NCBI GenBank assembly: GCA_905182125.1 | Contig: CAJJAV010000011.1 | Span: forward strand, 73,934 to 137,309 | Length of the DNA: 63,376 nt | Source: an uncultured Candidatus Poseidoniales archaeon | GTDB lineage: Archaea; Thermoplasmatota; Poseidoniia; Poseidoniales; Poseidoniaceae | Direction of reading: 5' to 3' | In this document: positions 8,655-18,124 of the stretch, piece after piece | Position numbering within the stretch: the stretch's first letter is position 1 | Layout: every line of letters starts with the position of its first letter | Position numbers and translations under genes: made by a program | Notes under the pieces: model-generated | Told to the model about the DNA's origin: nothing | The model's database searches: none | The model's input: only the letters and a program-made list of their open reading frames with translations

Positions 8655-10373
8655 TCATCCATTTTGTGAATTGAGCAATTGTATGTCATTTGGATTAATT
8701 GAGTTCATGCTTGTAATCAAAATTTCATCAATCATTACACCATCTTCTGTCATCCAGATACTCAGTTTAATTTCATCATCAATTGTGACATTTATCGACA
8801 TGGGTGGACCATTGAATTCAGGCTCCCACTCCCACTGCCCTTCAGAGGTCCATCCGTATGAGTTGTAACTACTCACCGGAGAAATCGTAGACAAACCATT
8901 ACTCCATCCGAGAATTATCGAATCGTTACCATAGGAGTTACCTTTCATTTTTATCCAAACAAAATATTCTCCATCCTCTGAAAAATTAAGATCATAATCT
9001 AACCTTGGCCCTGTGCGGTCACCATAGTATTGAGACACGTCCTCAGGTAAACCATGTAAAAAACCTGAACCGTGAAATAACTCATTATCTTTGAGGACCC
9101 AGTTGTCAATATTTCCATCTCCTTGAGCGCAATTTGAATAATTTTCTGCCTGAATGGTTTGAAATTCTGAATCGATGAAATGCGATTCATTCGTCCCATT
9201 ACATGACGATTCTAGGTAACCTGAAAGATCGACTCCATCAACTTGAATCACATTTTCGTCAAGACGACCGGTTTCTAATAATTGTTCAATATAAGGCGTA
9301 ATCTGTCCGCAAAAGTATTCTCTGCCGTTCACGCCAAGATGGTTGCGATCTTTGAACATAGAACTGTGCCACGTTTCCCAAAACATGTTGAGGCCGTAGA
9401 CCCCTGAGAGGTTTGAGAAGGTGTTGAATGTGTGGTTAAATCCGTCAAGTTGCTCAGGCCCAAGATAAGGGTAAACCAATGGATGGTGCGGGGTTGCTAC
9501 GAGTAACACTGGAATTCCAGCATCCCTCAGTGTATCGATCATATATTCATATGCTTGATGATTTAGAGTGCCATTTGGTCTTGGATTGTAGACGCCCTGT
9601 TTGGCTTTTCTTGGCATTTTTTCTTCCATGTATTCAAGAATTGATTCATCTGACATTGTTTCAAAGAAAGGATTTGGGAAATATGGTTCCATGAGATACT
9701 GATGCCAATCATCATCGCCAGGAGCAGGCGCTCTAGTTTCGTAGTCTAAGCCGAGTTGCTTGGATATATGCTCTTTTAGATATTCGTCTACTGCTTTTTG
9801 AGAGTAGGATTGCATTAGTTTCACTCTCTCGAGGTGCGTGTATGCTAACCACTGTTGGTCCTTTTCCCGAATGAAATTATGCCATTCACCAATGTCCTCG
9901 TGACCCATGCTTATGCTATTGATCGTGAATCGAAATTGAATGTAATCATTTAAGTCATCGCTATCATAGAAATTCCAAAGCCCATTCGGGCCAAGATCTA
10001 GGATTACCAACTCTGGATTTGCCCTTACCAATGCAGGAATTTGAAGCGATTCGGTGTAGGGGTTCCCGCCTGAGATTCCAAGATTGTAAACGCTTGTACC
10101 TTTGTCACCCAATTTCTCCGTAATACAACTTCCGTCGAGGGCTGCTTGAATAATTGAGGACCCAATCCCCACAACAGAACTTTCATCCAAACCTTCGATG
10201 TATTCGAGTGCTGGGAAGGTGACGCCATATCTGGAATTTGAAGTTAAATCGCTTGTAATGAGTTTTTCGCCGATGGTGGGGGCAAGGACGGAAGAAAGCA
10301 ATAATGATGAAAGAAAGAGAGCGCCCAGAGAAGAGAGTAAACTCAGTTTACTGAAATCCTTAATTTCATCCAC
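8655..10373 (-). CDS. Membrane-anchored SGNH/AlgX-like acyltransferase with C-terminal CBM-like domain
   Basis: About 572 residues. An N-terminal signal anchor (SLLSSLGALFLSSLLLSSVLA) is followed by an SGNH-like domain: VVGIGSSIIQAA near residue 70 in place of GDS, LDLGPNGLWNF, and a Ser-Asp-His-type KDRNHLGVNG block near residue 342-345. A C-terminal beta-rich region begins QAENYS and ends with a pattern (IWMTEDGVMIDEILI) like CBM6/35-type carbohydrate-binding modules. The likely role is transfer of acyl groups to an extracellular glycan with the adjacent MBOAT. The frame begins at a TTG (10403), but GAGGCGTTT precedes a GTG at 10373, which I prefer. Confidence 0.75.
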   Translation of the reverse strand: MDEIKDFSKLSLLSSLGALFLSSLLLSSVLAPTIGEKLITSDLTSNSRYGVTFPALEYIEGLDESSVVGIGSSIIQAALDGSCITEKLGDKGTSVYNLGISGGNPYTESLQIPALVRANPELVILDLGPNGLWNFYDSDDLNDYIQFRFTINSISMGHEDIGEWHNFIREKDQQWLAYTHLERVKLMQSYSQKAVDEYLKEHISKQLGLDYETRAPAPGDDDWHQYLMEPYFPNPFFETMSDESILEYMEEKMPRKAKQGVYNPRPNGTLNHQAYEYMIDTLRDAGIPVLLVATPHHPLVYPYLGPEQLDGFNHTFNTFSNLSGVYGLNMFWETWHSSMFKDRNHLGVNGREYFCGQITPYIEQLLETGRLDENVIQVDGVDLSGYLESSCNGTNESHFIDSEFQTIQAENYSNCAQGDGNIDNWVLKDNELFHGSGFLHGLPEDVSQYYGDRTGPRLDYDLNFSEDGEYFVWIKMKGNSYGNDSIILGWSNGLSTISPVSSYNSYGWTSEGQWEWEPEFNGPPMSINVTIDDEIKLSIWMTEDGVMIDEILITSMNSINPNDIQLLNSQNG

Positions 10374-10450
10374 AAACGCCTCTAGAAGAGTACCCCCCTT
10401 CAAGTAATCTTAGAAGTATCGTACCAAAGACCGGTTGTAAGCAATAGATG

Positions 10451-10460
10451 TTTTATACAA
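10451..10460 (-). promoter_or_regulatory. Probable TATA box for the SGNH-MBOAT operon
   Basis: On the minus strand this reads TTGTATAAAA, a good archaeal TATA element. It lies about 80 bases upstream of the preferred GTG. A transcription start about 25 bases downstream would leave a leader containing the GAGG ribosome-binding site. Confidence 0.45.
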
Positions 10461-10497
10461 TTCGAAGAGCGATTTCATAGACAATAAACACCTCAGC

Positions 10498-10507
10498 AAA
10501 AAAAAAA
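10498..10507 (-). terminator. Oligo-T terminator after the nucleotide-sugar dehydrogenase
   Basis: A run of ten A on the plus strand is T10 on the minus strand, about 45 bases past the stop of the dehydrogenase gene. Archaeal RNA polymerase terminates at such T-runs. It separates this gene from the SGNH-MBOAT promoter just downstream. Confidence 0.5.
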
Positions 10508-10550
10508 CATCCCTGCCAAAGCGAGGCTTGTTTAATCGTTTGCTATTGAG

Positions 10551-11920
10551 CTAGGGTGTCTGGCTCTTTTCGCCAAGAGGCTTACCTACGGCATAGCATT
10601 GCCAACCCATTGATTGGAGGGCGTCGAGATCCAAAACCCGACGTCCATCGTACAATAATGGAGTACGCATGTTCGAAAGAAGAGCCTGCCAGTCGAGTTC
10701 CAAGCATGCTTTGTGCGCCGTCACTAAGACAACCATATCGTAGCCATCCGCTTCAGTCAAATCTGTTTCGGCTATGACGCCATCTGGGAACATATTGCCG
10801 TCGATGTGTGGATCCCAAGCACCAACTGTTATGCCCTTGGCCATGAGTGTTTCAGCAAGAGGTTCGGCTGGCGTTTCACGAGGATCGCCAACTTCTGCTT
10901 TATAGGACCAGCCAAGCAAGAGCACTTTTGCTTCATCCGCTGACACTTTTGCAGACCACATAACCTCTGTCAAAACACCTGCAACATGGCTCGGCATCGA
11001 GCGATTAACGGCGCGTGCTGCGGTGATGAGTCCTGCTGGAACGCCAACATCGGCGGCTCGCTGAATCATGTAGTACGGATCAACGGGGATACAGTGGCCT
11101 CCAACACCGACGCCTGGAGTATATCGATGGAAATTCCATTTGGTTGCGGCTGCAGAAAGAACATCTTCAACATCGACATCCATAGCGGGGAAAATTCTGG
11201 CTAATTCATTGACTAAGGCAATGTTGATGTCGCGTTGGACGTTTTCAATGACCTTTGCTGCTTCAGCGACTTCGAGTTTGCCGACGTAGCGCACATCCTC
11301 GCTGGTGAGTTGGCTGTACAATTGTATCAACGCTTCACCAACCTCTGGATTCGTGCAACCTATGACGCGTGCAACCGAACGCACACCATGCGCTGAATCA
11401 CCCGGATTAAACCGCTCAGGGCAATATGCGATTTCTAAATCTTCACCAATGACAAGCCCTAATTCTTCGATGATGGGCATCCATGTTTGTGCAGTGACCC
11501 CTGGATAAACCGTTGACTCAAGGACCACGATGGTGTTTCTTTCCTTAGGCATTGCCTCAAAGACCGATCTTCCGGCTGCTTCAACAAAGGAGAGATCAGG
11601 CTTCAAATCGTGTGTTATTGGAGTAGGCACGGTCACGAGGATCACGTCACAATGCGGCACAGCCTCTGCAGTGGAGCTGGTGATATGCCAGCGTTCAGTA
11701 CCAGGACTCGGGACAATATCATCAACATCTGGGTCTCCAGTAGGATTCTTTCCAGCCCTGACCATATCAACGGTGCGTTGAGACACATCTACGCCCCAAA
11801 CTGTGAACCCCGTTTAGCAAATTCAACAGCTAAAGGCAATCCAACATAACCAAGACCGATGATGCCAATTGTAAGGGCTCCTGATGCCGCTGATCTGGTG
11901 AAGTGTTCATTAAATCCCAT
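10551..11920 (-). CDS. UDP-sugar 6-dehydrogenase (WecC/UDP-ManNAcA type), frameshifted near its N-terminus
   Basis: This enzyme oxidises a UDP-hexose to a UDP-uronic acid with NAD. The long frame (10551-11786) contains the central domain and PGVGVGGHCIPVDPYYM with the catalytic cysteine, as in UDP-ManNAc dehydrogenases, but lacks the NAD fold. The missing part is present upstream in another frame: ATG at 11920, then IGIIGLGYVGLPLAVEFAKRG. The two frames join cleanly (GFTVWGVDVSQRT) if one base is missing in the ggttc region at 11806-11811. About 456 aa when restored. It could be a sequencing indel or a recent mutation. It supplies an acidic sugar to the glycan locus. Confidence 0.85.
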
Positions 11921-12042
11921 GTGTCTTGCTACGCTCTACCCATTATCAAATCAATGGCAATTGGAGACTCTCGTAGATGCCTTTGCTGACAGGGAAATAT
12001 AGGCTAGAGGCAATTTTGCGCCGGTCTAATGATAAGGGGACG

Positions 12043-12912
12043 ATGAGACCAGCCAACATGACTGAATTGGAGCACTCGGAGCCTCCGCTCCAAGATGTTG
12101 CAAAGAGGGCGAGTTCTTTGTTCGCTCCATTCTGGATGTTTAAGGAAGTCTTCAACCACCGTTTTTTGGTCAGAAACTTGATACGAAGGGATGTACGAGG
12201 TAGGTATCGAAATGCTATGCTTGGCTACGCATGGGCCCTCATAGAACCTGCATTATTTGCCCTGGTGTATTGGTTTTTATTCATCATGTTAAGCGGCAAC
12301 CCCGATGAGATGTACGCTGTTTGGGTTTTAATCGGAGTTGTCGTCTGGGGGTGCTTCGGGAAATCCCTCAGTGCAACAACTAATTCGCTGGTAGGCAATG
12401 CAAGGACAATGCATCTTGTTTATTTCCCAAGAGTTATCTTTCCAATCACCGCAGTTGGAGCAAATTTTGTAGTCACTCTGATGAGCAGTCTGGTGATCAT
12501 TCCGATTTTGATGGTGTATGATTTACCAATCACCATGCACCTCTTTTGGGTGCCTGTGGGCATTTTCCTAGCTGGTATAATGGCTCTTGGTTTTGGCATG
12601 ATGGTCGCCCCGTTGAACTGTGTGCAAAGAGATGTGGGCCACTTTATGCGCTTCGTTGTTCGAGCAGGTTTCTTTGTATCACCAGTCATGTGGACTGCTG
12701 AAATGGCTGCACAACGGGGAGCTTGGGGTGAGGCAGCCCTCTACAACCCGGTTGTTTTACCCATCACCATGGTCCGGCATGCGCTAGAAGGAAAATCTGT
12801 CGATTTACCACCTGAAGTGATCCTCTCAAGCCTCATTATTACATGTGTACTATTGGTCACAGGGGCTATGGTGTTTGCGCGATTGGAGCGTGGGGCGGTG
12901 AAGTACCTATGA
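12043..12912 (+). CDS. ABC-2 type polysaccharide export permease (Wzm/TagG-like)
   Basis: About 289 residues with six hydrophobic segments. The cytoplasmic N-terminal motif LVRNLIRRDVRGRYRNAMLGYAW is typical of permeases for O-antigen, teichoic acid and similar glycans. The frame opens at 11977. The ATG at 12043 is preceded by AAGGGG and the one at 12058 is a possible alternative; earlier codons look non-coding. The stop overlaps the start of the ATPase gene in an ATGA. The pair would export the lipid-linked polymer made by this locus. Confidence 0.9.
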   Translation: MRPANMTELEHSEPPLQDVAKRASSLFAPFWMFKEVFNHRFLVRNLIRRDVRGRYRNAMLGYAWALIEPALFALVYWFLFIMLSGNPDEMYAVWVLIGVVVWGCFGKSLSATTNSLVGNARTMHLVYFPRVIFPITAVGANFVVTLMSSLVIIPILMVYDLPITMHLFWVPVGIFLAGIMALGFGMMVAPLNCVQRDVGHFMRFVVRAGFFVSPVMWTAEMAAQRGAWGEAALYNPVVLPITMVRHALEGKSVDLPPEVILSSLIITCVLLVTGAMVFARLERGAVKYL

Positions 12913-13628
12913 CCAAAACCTCAATAAAATTGGAAAATGTTGATTTGCACTTTCCTAAGCAGAGGAATGCCCTCGTTATGTTCTATGATTGGTTTAGGAA
13001 ACGATCAAGACGATTTACGGCCCTCTCTGAAATAAACCTCGAAATATACCAAGGTGAAATTGTTGGTATTATTGGAAGAAACGGATCGGGAAAATCGACC
13101 CTGCTAAGGGTGATCGCAGGCATTTACCCGCCCGACAACGGCACGGCAAAAGCAGCTGGAGAGATTTCCCTTCTTGCAGGACTTGGAACCGGTTTTTCTC
13201 AACACCAAACGGGAAGAGAAAATGCGATTCTTTATGGTTCCATCTTAGGTCATGATGAAAAAGTTATGAACAGTAAACTCGAAGAAATCATCGATTTTAG
13301 TGAATTGGGGCACTTCATCGACGAGCCTCTGAGAACCTATTCGGCTGGAATGAAGGCGAGGCTTGGACTAGCTGTAGCCTCTGCGATAAAACCAGAGATA
13401 CTGCTGATTGACGAGGTACTTAGCGTAGGCGATGTCAAGTTCAAGGAGAAGTCGAAGAAAAAAATCCTAGGCATGGTGGAAAATGCAGGAACTGTCGTCA
13501 TTGTCTCGCATAGTTTTGGATTACTGACTGACATTTGTGACCGGGTGATCCTTGTTGATCGGGGAAGAATCGAGTTGATCGATGAGCCTCAACAGGCAAT
13601 CAAGCGATACTACGAACTTGAGGGATGA
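12909..13628 (+). CDS. ABC transporter ATP-binding protein (Wzt/TagH-like)
   Basis: A 239-residue ATPase with Walker A GRNGSGKST, signature YSAGMKARLGLAVA, Walker B EILLIDEVLSVGD and the switch histidine in VIVSHS. The signature and early region (YDWFRKRSRRFTAL) match glycan-export ATPases. There is no extra C-terminal carbohydrate-binding domain, so export should not depend on a Wzt-type end cap. The ATG at 12909 overlaps the permease stop (ATGA), which decides the start over the longer open frame. Confidence 0.92.
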   Translation: MTKTSIKLENVDLHFPKQRNALVMFYDWFRKRSRRFTALSEINLEIYQGEIVGIIGRNGSGKSTLLRVIAGIYPPDNGTAKAAGEISLLAGLGTGFSQHQTGRENAILYGSILGHDEKVMNSKLEEIIDFSELGHFIDEPLRTYSAGMKARLGLAVASAIKPEILLIDEVLSVGDVKFKEKSKKKILGMVENAGTVVIVSHSFGLLTDICDRVILVDRGRIELIDEPQQAIKRYYELEG

Positions 13629-13631
13629 ACG

Positions 13632-14822
13632 ATGAGTGAGAAAGCGAATCTTACGACTGTTCGAGAACGAATGTTGACCGAGGAACTAGCCCGAATACGA
13701 TCTACATACTCCTTTCGCCTTGGAATTTTATTGACAGACAATATTATTCGAAAGCCATGGAAAATCCCGCTTCTCCCTTTCAAATTCCTTGCGTTGAACA
13801 TTGAATTTGTGAGAAGTAGAAAAAAGTTAACAGAAACTCAAACTACAAACAAAGCCAGCCTTGACAAAAACTGTATATTTTTAATTGCGACCATCGAAGA
13901 GGGGATTTCTTCACCTGAACGTGTTGCGAGTATCGCTCATGAATGGAGCACAAAACAAAACGCCAAGATCGTCATAATGTCGCCAGTTGAAGGAATGCAT
14001 CGGATGCTCCCCCCGAAGTCAATAGTGTTTCCAATCAATGACCCAAAGAAGGAAACAAAGGCGAACCGAACGAATTGGAATGTGAGGTGTGAAAACCTCA
14101 TTGCAACCCTTATCGATGCTCATGCTCCGTCGCACGTTATTTTTGACGGCCCATATCCTTACCGTGGCGTACTTAATGCAATGAAGTACTTTCAGTCTCC
14201 AACTTGGATCTGGTTGAGGCCTGATGGGATAAAAAGCGAGAGCATTGCAACCAGGGGTGCTTCCTTTGATAAAATAATAGATTTTCAAATTCAAGGTGAA
14301 GACCAAAGTTTGATTCAGCCTGCTCTGTCCCTCCCAGAGGGCGACCGAAAAAACATCCTGCTTTTTGCACCACACTACGGAGACCGCGGTCCTGTAAACC
14401 TGAAAATCGTAGACCTTGTTCGTAAGAATCTAGAGGGGTTTAAGTGGAAAATCGCTTATCCAAGGCACTTAGATGAAGACAGGAGTTCTGAATTCAGAGA
14501 CCATTTGAAGCTAGCAAGAACCCTCGATCAAAAAACCATTTCAACAATGGGAGCTGCGATTGTGAGCCCAAACATCGAGATGATTTCGTGCCTCATGGCC
14601 AATAATGTCCCTACCCTGTGTGTCTGCAAAGAACCAACGGATTCAGTCCGCATTCGAATGCTGCAAAGAATGTACCCTCGTATCCCTCTCACCATCGCTG
14701 ATGAAGCGAACATGGAACAACTCGATATTTCGATTAAGGCCATCATTCAATCGAATGAACAGATGAGGCGGTCTTCTCAGCCCATGACTTACAATGGATT
14801 GTTAGACCAATTACAAATCTAA
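13632..14822 (+). CDS. GT-B-like protein, divergent paralogue of the 18955-20382 glycosyltransferase
   Basis: A 396-residue protein that follows the exporter by 3 bases. Its first 60 residues (STYSFRLG, then a hydrophobic IPLLPFKFLAL stretch) match the layout of the GT28-like protein at 18955-20382. Both carry the same motif FDGxYPYRGxLN about 200 residues in (FDGPYPYRGVLNAMK here). The glycine-rich N-terminal GFGHFTR motif of the paralogue is absent (IEEGISSPERV instead), so this may be inactive or act on a different donor. The operon with Wzm/Wzt suggests a link to export. The function is not established. Confidence 0.55.
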   Translation: MSEKANLTTVRERMLTEELARIRSTYSFRLGILLTDNIIRKPWKIPLLPFKFLALNIEFVRSRKKLTETQTTNKASLDKNCIFLIATIEEGISSPERVASIAHEWSTKQNAKIVIMSPVEGMHRMLPPKSIVFPINDPKKETKANRTNWNVRCENLIATLIDAHAPSHVIFDGPYPYRGVLNAMKYFQSPTWIWLRPDGIKSESIATRGASFDKIIDFQIQGEDQSLIQPALSLPEGDRKNILLFAPHYGDRGPVNLKIVDLVRKNLEGFKWKIAYPRHLDEDRSSEFRDHLKLARTLDQKTISTMGAAIVSPNIEMISCLMANNVPTLCVCKEPTDSVRIRMLQRMYPRIPLTIADEANMEQLDISIKAIIQSNEQMRRSSQPMTYNGLLDQLQI

Positions 14823-14825
14823 CCC

Positions 14826-16346
14826 TCATTTTTCTGAATAAAGATTGATGTTGCGAATTGCCTCTAACTCTGATCTGGACATCCTTGAACAAAATAGGTT
14901 GAGACGTGTCTTGGTGTATGTCCGATATTTCTCGGGGATGATGTCGGTCGCACCCGGGTGGAAAGATTCCAAGAAAGAAAAATCTGTTTCAAGGAGTGGT
15001 AAGATTGATGGGAACTTTTTTCTTATGTCCTCGCCCTTTCTTGAAATACCGCTCTTTTGAATTGAGTAGAGCGTGCTAGCAGCCTGCTTTATTGGAACTT
15101 TATTCAAAAAGGTCGTGATTTCATTGCTAAGAGTGAAGGGTAAACCCAACATCGAATTTTTCCTAAAGCATTTCCAGCACTGGCCACAAACTTCACCGCC
15201 ATGAGTTGATCGCAAACAAGATTGTGCCCACCCTTCCCACCCACATTGCTTGACAATTTTCATGTTGATAATCTCCGAACACCCTGCTACAGGTTGGTAA
15301 AGAGGAAGTCCTACTGATTCAAACATTGGGGAATAGTGCTTCCAAAACCATGATTCTGCGAAATCACGGTATTGATGTCCGTGGAATAGATATGAATTTT
15401 CCAAGGGCATACCGGTCCCAACACTGTCCAAAGAAAAATAATCTGCAAGTAAAACCACTTGGACTGCACATGCATAGTCGGTGGAAAAACCTAATGATTT
15501 TCCTTCAACTGTTCTGATTTGTTCGTGATTCGACTTAATTCTGTGAACTGCACGGCCTGTGCGATGTTCAAACTCCTCAAAAAATCTCAGAGCATTGGTG
15601 TGATCTAACTGTCCTGGAAGCCCGCTGCGCTCATTATACAGTAACACCGTATCCGAGGGCATTAAACACAGCGCTGCAGCTGAATCCACACCGCCTGAAA
15701 AGGCCAGGCCAGGTCGCCAACCAGCCTTGCGTGTAGGATGCCAATGCTCCATTGCACTCTTATCCCATGGCTCCACCATAAGATGGTGAGCCAATTGGAA
15801 CAAGTCGCTATGTGTCCGCTCAATTGACCAATCGAGTGGCATTTCGAAAAATACTTCCATTTCTCGCCAGCGAAACAACAGCGTTTCATTCTTTGTCGAC
15901 CAAAACTTCGAAACCTCGTATGCTCCGTCTTGGGGCGAAACAGCACCGACAACAGAACTTGACTCGAGGTACCTCTGATACATCTGAACCGTTGAGATTG
16001 GTTGTACCTCCACAACGGGATAGCCTTCTTGGCTGAGGATTTCGCACTTCCACTGGTGCTCATCTTGGAAAACTCTCTTTAGTCTGGTGACTTCCTTGTT
16101 GGTCATCATTTCGAGTTTGATAAAGAGATGGTACGCGATGGTTTTTTCTTTTCGTATTGATTCTAGTTTTGCCTCAAGACCGTGTTCTTTGACAATACGA
16201 CTGGCTACTGCATCGGCGACTCGGACTGACCCGAATGGTCCAATGCGGAGGAATCGCTCTGAAGAGTCAAAAAGACTCTGGCTGCGTTGCAATGTGTGTT
16301 CACTGCACCAACGATCTAATTGCCAACGGTGATGTTGGCTGTTCAC
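14826..16346 (-). CDS. PP-loop ATP-pyrophosphatase-like protein (glycan locus paralogue 2)
   Basis: A 506-residue relative of the protein at 4594-5730. It shares a W-x-x-K/N-x-x-L front part, the PP-loop SGGVDS (217-222) and the cysteine cluster C-x9-C-x2-C-x2-C followed by FRK. It has about 130 extra N-terminal residues without a recognised domain. The first usable start is a GTG at 16346. The same frame stays open for about 35 more codons upstream without a standard start and reads protein-like, so the N-terminus is uncertain. It is the last gene of a five-gene minus-strand run with glycosyltransferases and ATP-grasp enzymes, which suggests amidation or a similar acyl-adenylate reaction on a sugar. 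Confidence 0.73.
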   Translation of the reverse strand: MNSQHHRWQLDRWCSEHTLQRSQSLFDSSERFLRIGPFGSVRVADAVASRIVKEHGLEAKLESIRKEKTIAYHLFIKLEMMTNKEVTRLKRVFQDEHQWKCEILSQEGYPVVEVQPISTVQMYQRYLESSSVVGAVSPQDGAYEVSKFWSTKNETLLFRWREMEVFFEMPLDWSIERTHSDLFQLAHHLMVEPWDKSAMEHWHPTRKAGWRPGLAFSGGVDSAAALCLMPSDTVLLYNERSGLPGQLDHTNALRFFEEFEHRTGRAVHRIKSNHEQIRTVEGKSLGFSTDYACAVQVVLLADYFSLDSVGTGMPLENSYLFHGHQYRDFAESWFWKHYSPMFESVGLPLYQPVAGCSEIINMKIVKQCGWEGWAQSCLRSTHGGEVCGQCWKCFRKNSMLGLPFTLSNEITTFLNKVPIKQAASTLYSIQKSGISRKGEDIRKKFPSILPLLETDFSFLESFHPGATDIIPEKYRTYTKTRLNLFCSRMSRSELEAIRNINLYSEK

Positions 16347-16431
16347 CCCGTCTGTGAATCCAAACTTGTTGAACAGATGTGTACAATCAAGTGCGTACGA
16401 ATCAGGGTTCGGATCGAGCGTTCGAATGATT

Positions 16432-18121
16432 TTACGCGGGTTTTCCGGGGTCGCGGGACAAGGTAATTCTATGATTCAGTCCCATCCGAGCCAAGGAACT
16501 CTGAGCGCAATGGTGAGTATTGTGATCCTGATCCCTAACATCAACTTTAGAAGTGTTCTGATTGTGTTGACGGTAAAGGTATAGGGGTACTTGAAGATGA
16601 TGCCCCGTCGTGAGCTCAGAAAGTTGTGAAAAGAAATCATAGTCAACAGCATTGGAGATGGATTGATCAAAACCGTTGCTGCGATTGTAATCACGGCGAC
16701 GGAACATCCGCGGGTGATGAACCATCATTCCCTGAGTAAGTCGTTTTCTTGAGTAGACAGACCATGAATAAGCGTGCCCCAAGTCAGTACCTTCTGAATC
16801 GATGAGATACGAATCTCCGTAAACAAAGCCAATATCAACTTTGTTTCTTTCGAACACCTGGACCAATAATTCTGCTGCCTTGGGTAAAAGCACATCATCT
16901 GAATCCAATTGCAGGATATATTCACCTCTACCGGCCCGAATCGCAGCATTGGAGGCACTCGAAATACCTCCATTTTCTTGGTGCACAATCACAACACGTG
17001 GATGAGACCCATACAATTCTTGTATTAATTCGCCAGTTCCATCGGTCGAACCATCGTTACAAATAACCACTTCTAAATCGGTGAATGTTTGATTCAAAGC
17101 ACTTTCCACCGCTTCTTCTATGAAATCAATGCAATTATAAGCCGGAATGTATACACTTATCTTTGGAATTTCGTAAATTCTGTTCATCTCTGATTTACGG
17201 TACAGGCGGCAAGGGCATTTTTCGGTTAATTGCTCTCTGGTGATCACACGGCCGGAATCTCTGTCGGTTTCATTCGAACCACCTGGCGGTTCTTGATGCA
17301 ATCCGATCGCCCCCTTGACAGGAATAAACCACGCACCTGCGGCATACATCCTGTAACCATACTCTTGGTCTTCAGCACCCCACGCAGTGAAGGCTTCGTC
17401 AAAGCCACCAATGGAGTTGTGCAAATCTCGATGGAAGCAGATATTACCACCGCAGAGCCAACGGAAGGCGTATTTAGCATCCTTGGCATCATTCGTGGAA
17501 GCGTAGCCTTTGTATCGCCAGTCTTCACTAGGTTCTTCATCCCCAATCGGCCCTCTTCCTGTATCGACACGTTGGGTTGGTAAGTCAAGCACCGGCTGGA
17601 TCTCTTCAAGAACAGATTCAATTGATAGGGCGTCAGTGTTCACAAAACGGCGACCGCCAATCAGAACAGCGTTTGTCCCAACGTGCATGTACTTCATATA
17701 CGATTCAACCAATGTAGGTTCGGGAAGCATGTCACAATCTAAAATGATAATTTGGTCGTGCTTTGCTTCACGCACACCATAATTCCGTGCCTCGCTCAAT
17801 CGATACCCGAGGTCTTCTTGGAAGATGTGTTTTATTGGAAAAAAAGATTCAAACATCGGAATAAGGGTTTCTGATCCGCGAATAAAAGGTTCATCAGCGA
17901 TGATCACTTCACCCCGCAGCGGGTAGTCAGAGCTGTGTCAAAGCTGCGATGGTTTTACCCAACTTTTCTTTTCGATTGTAGACCGGAATGACCAAACTCA
18001 CTGGAAGGGTGTATGTCGGGTTTTGATCCTTGGGAAACATTTGCTCAACGGCGCGCTCAAACGGGGTCCAATCGTTCCCCGCACCGAGCAAAGGCGGCAT
18101 TAATTCATCAATTGTCAACAT
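16432..18121 (-). CDS. Double GT2 glycosyltransferase (chondroitin-synthase-like), frameshifted
   Basis: Two frames make one protein of about 562 residues. The N-terminal part (18121 to 17927) ends just after SLVIPVYNRKEKLGKTIAALTQL. The second frame resumes with DYPLRGEVIIADE, so one inserted (or two lost) bases near 17936 break the first GT2 domain. That domain continues with LDCDML (DxD) and FDEAFTAWGAEDQEYGYR, as in bifunctional chondroitin/heparosan polymerases. The second GT2 domain starts ISVYIPAYN and has LDSDDV. The enzyme probably adds two alternating sugars. Its ATG is 3 bases from the TupA-like gene stop. Confidence 0.85.
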
Positions 18122-18124
18122 AAT

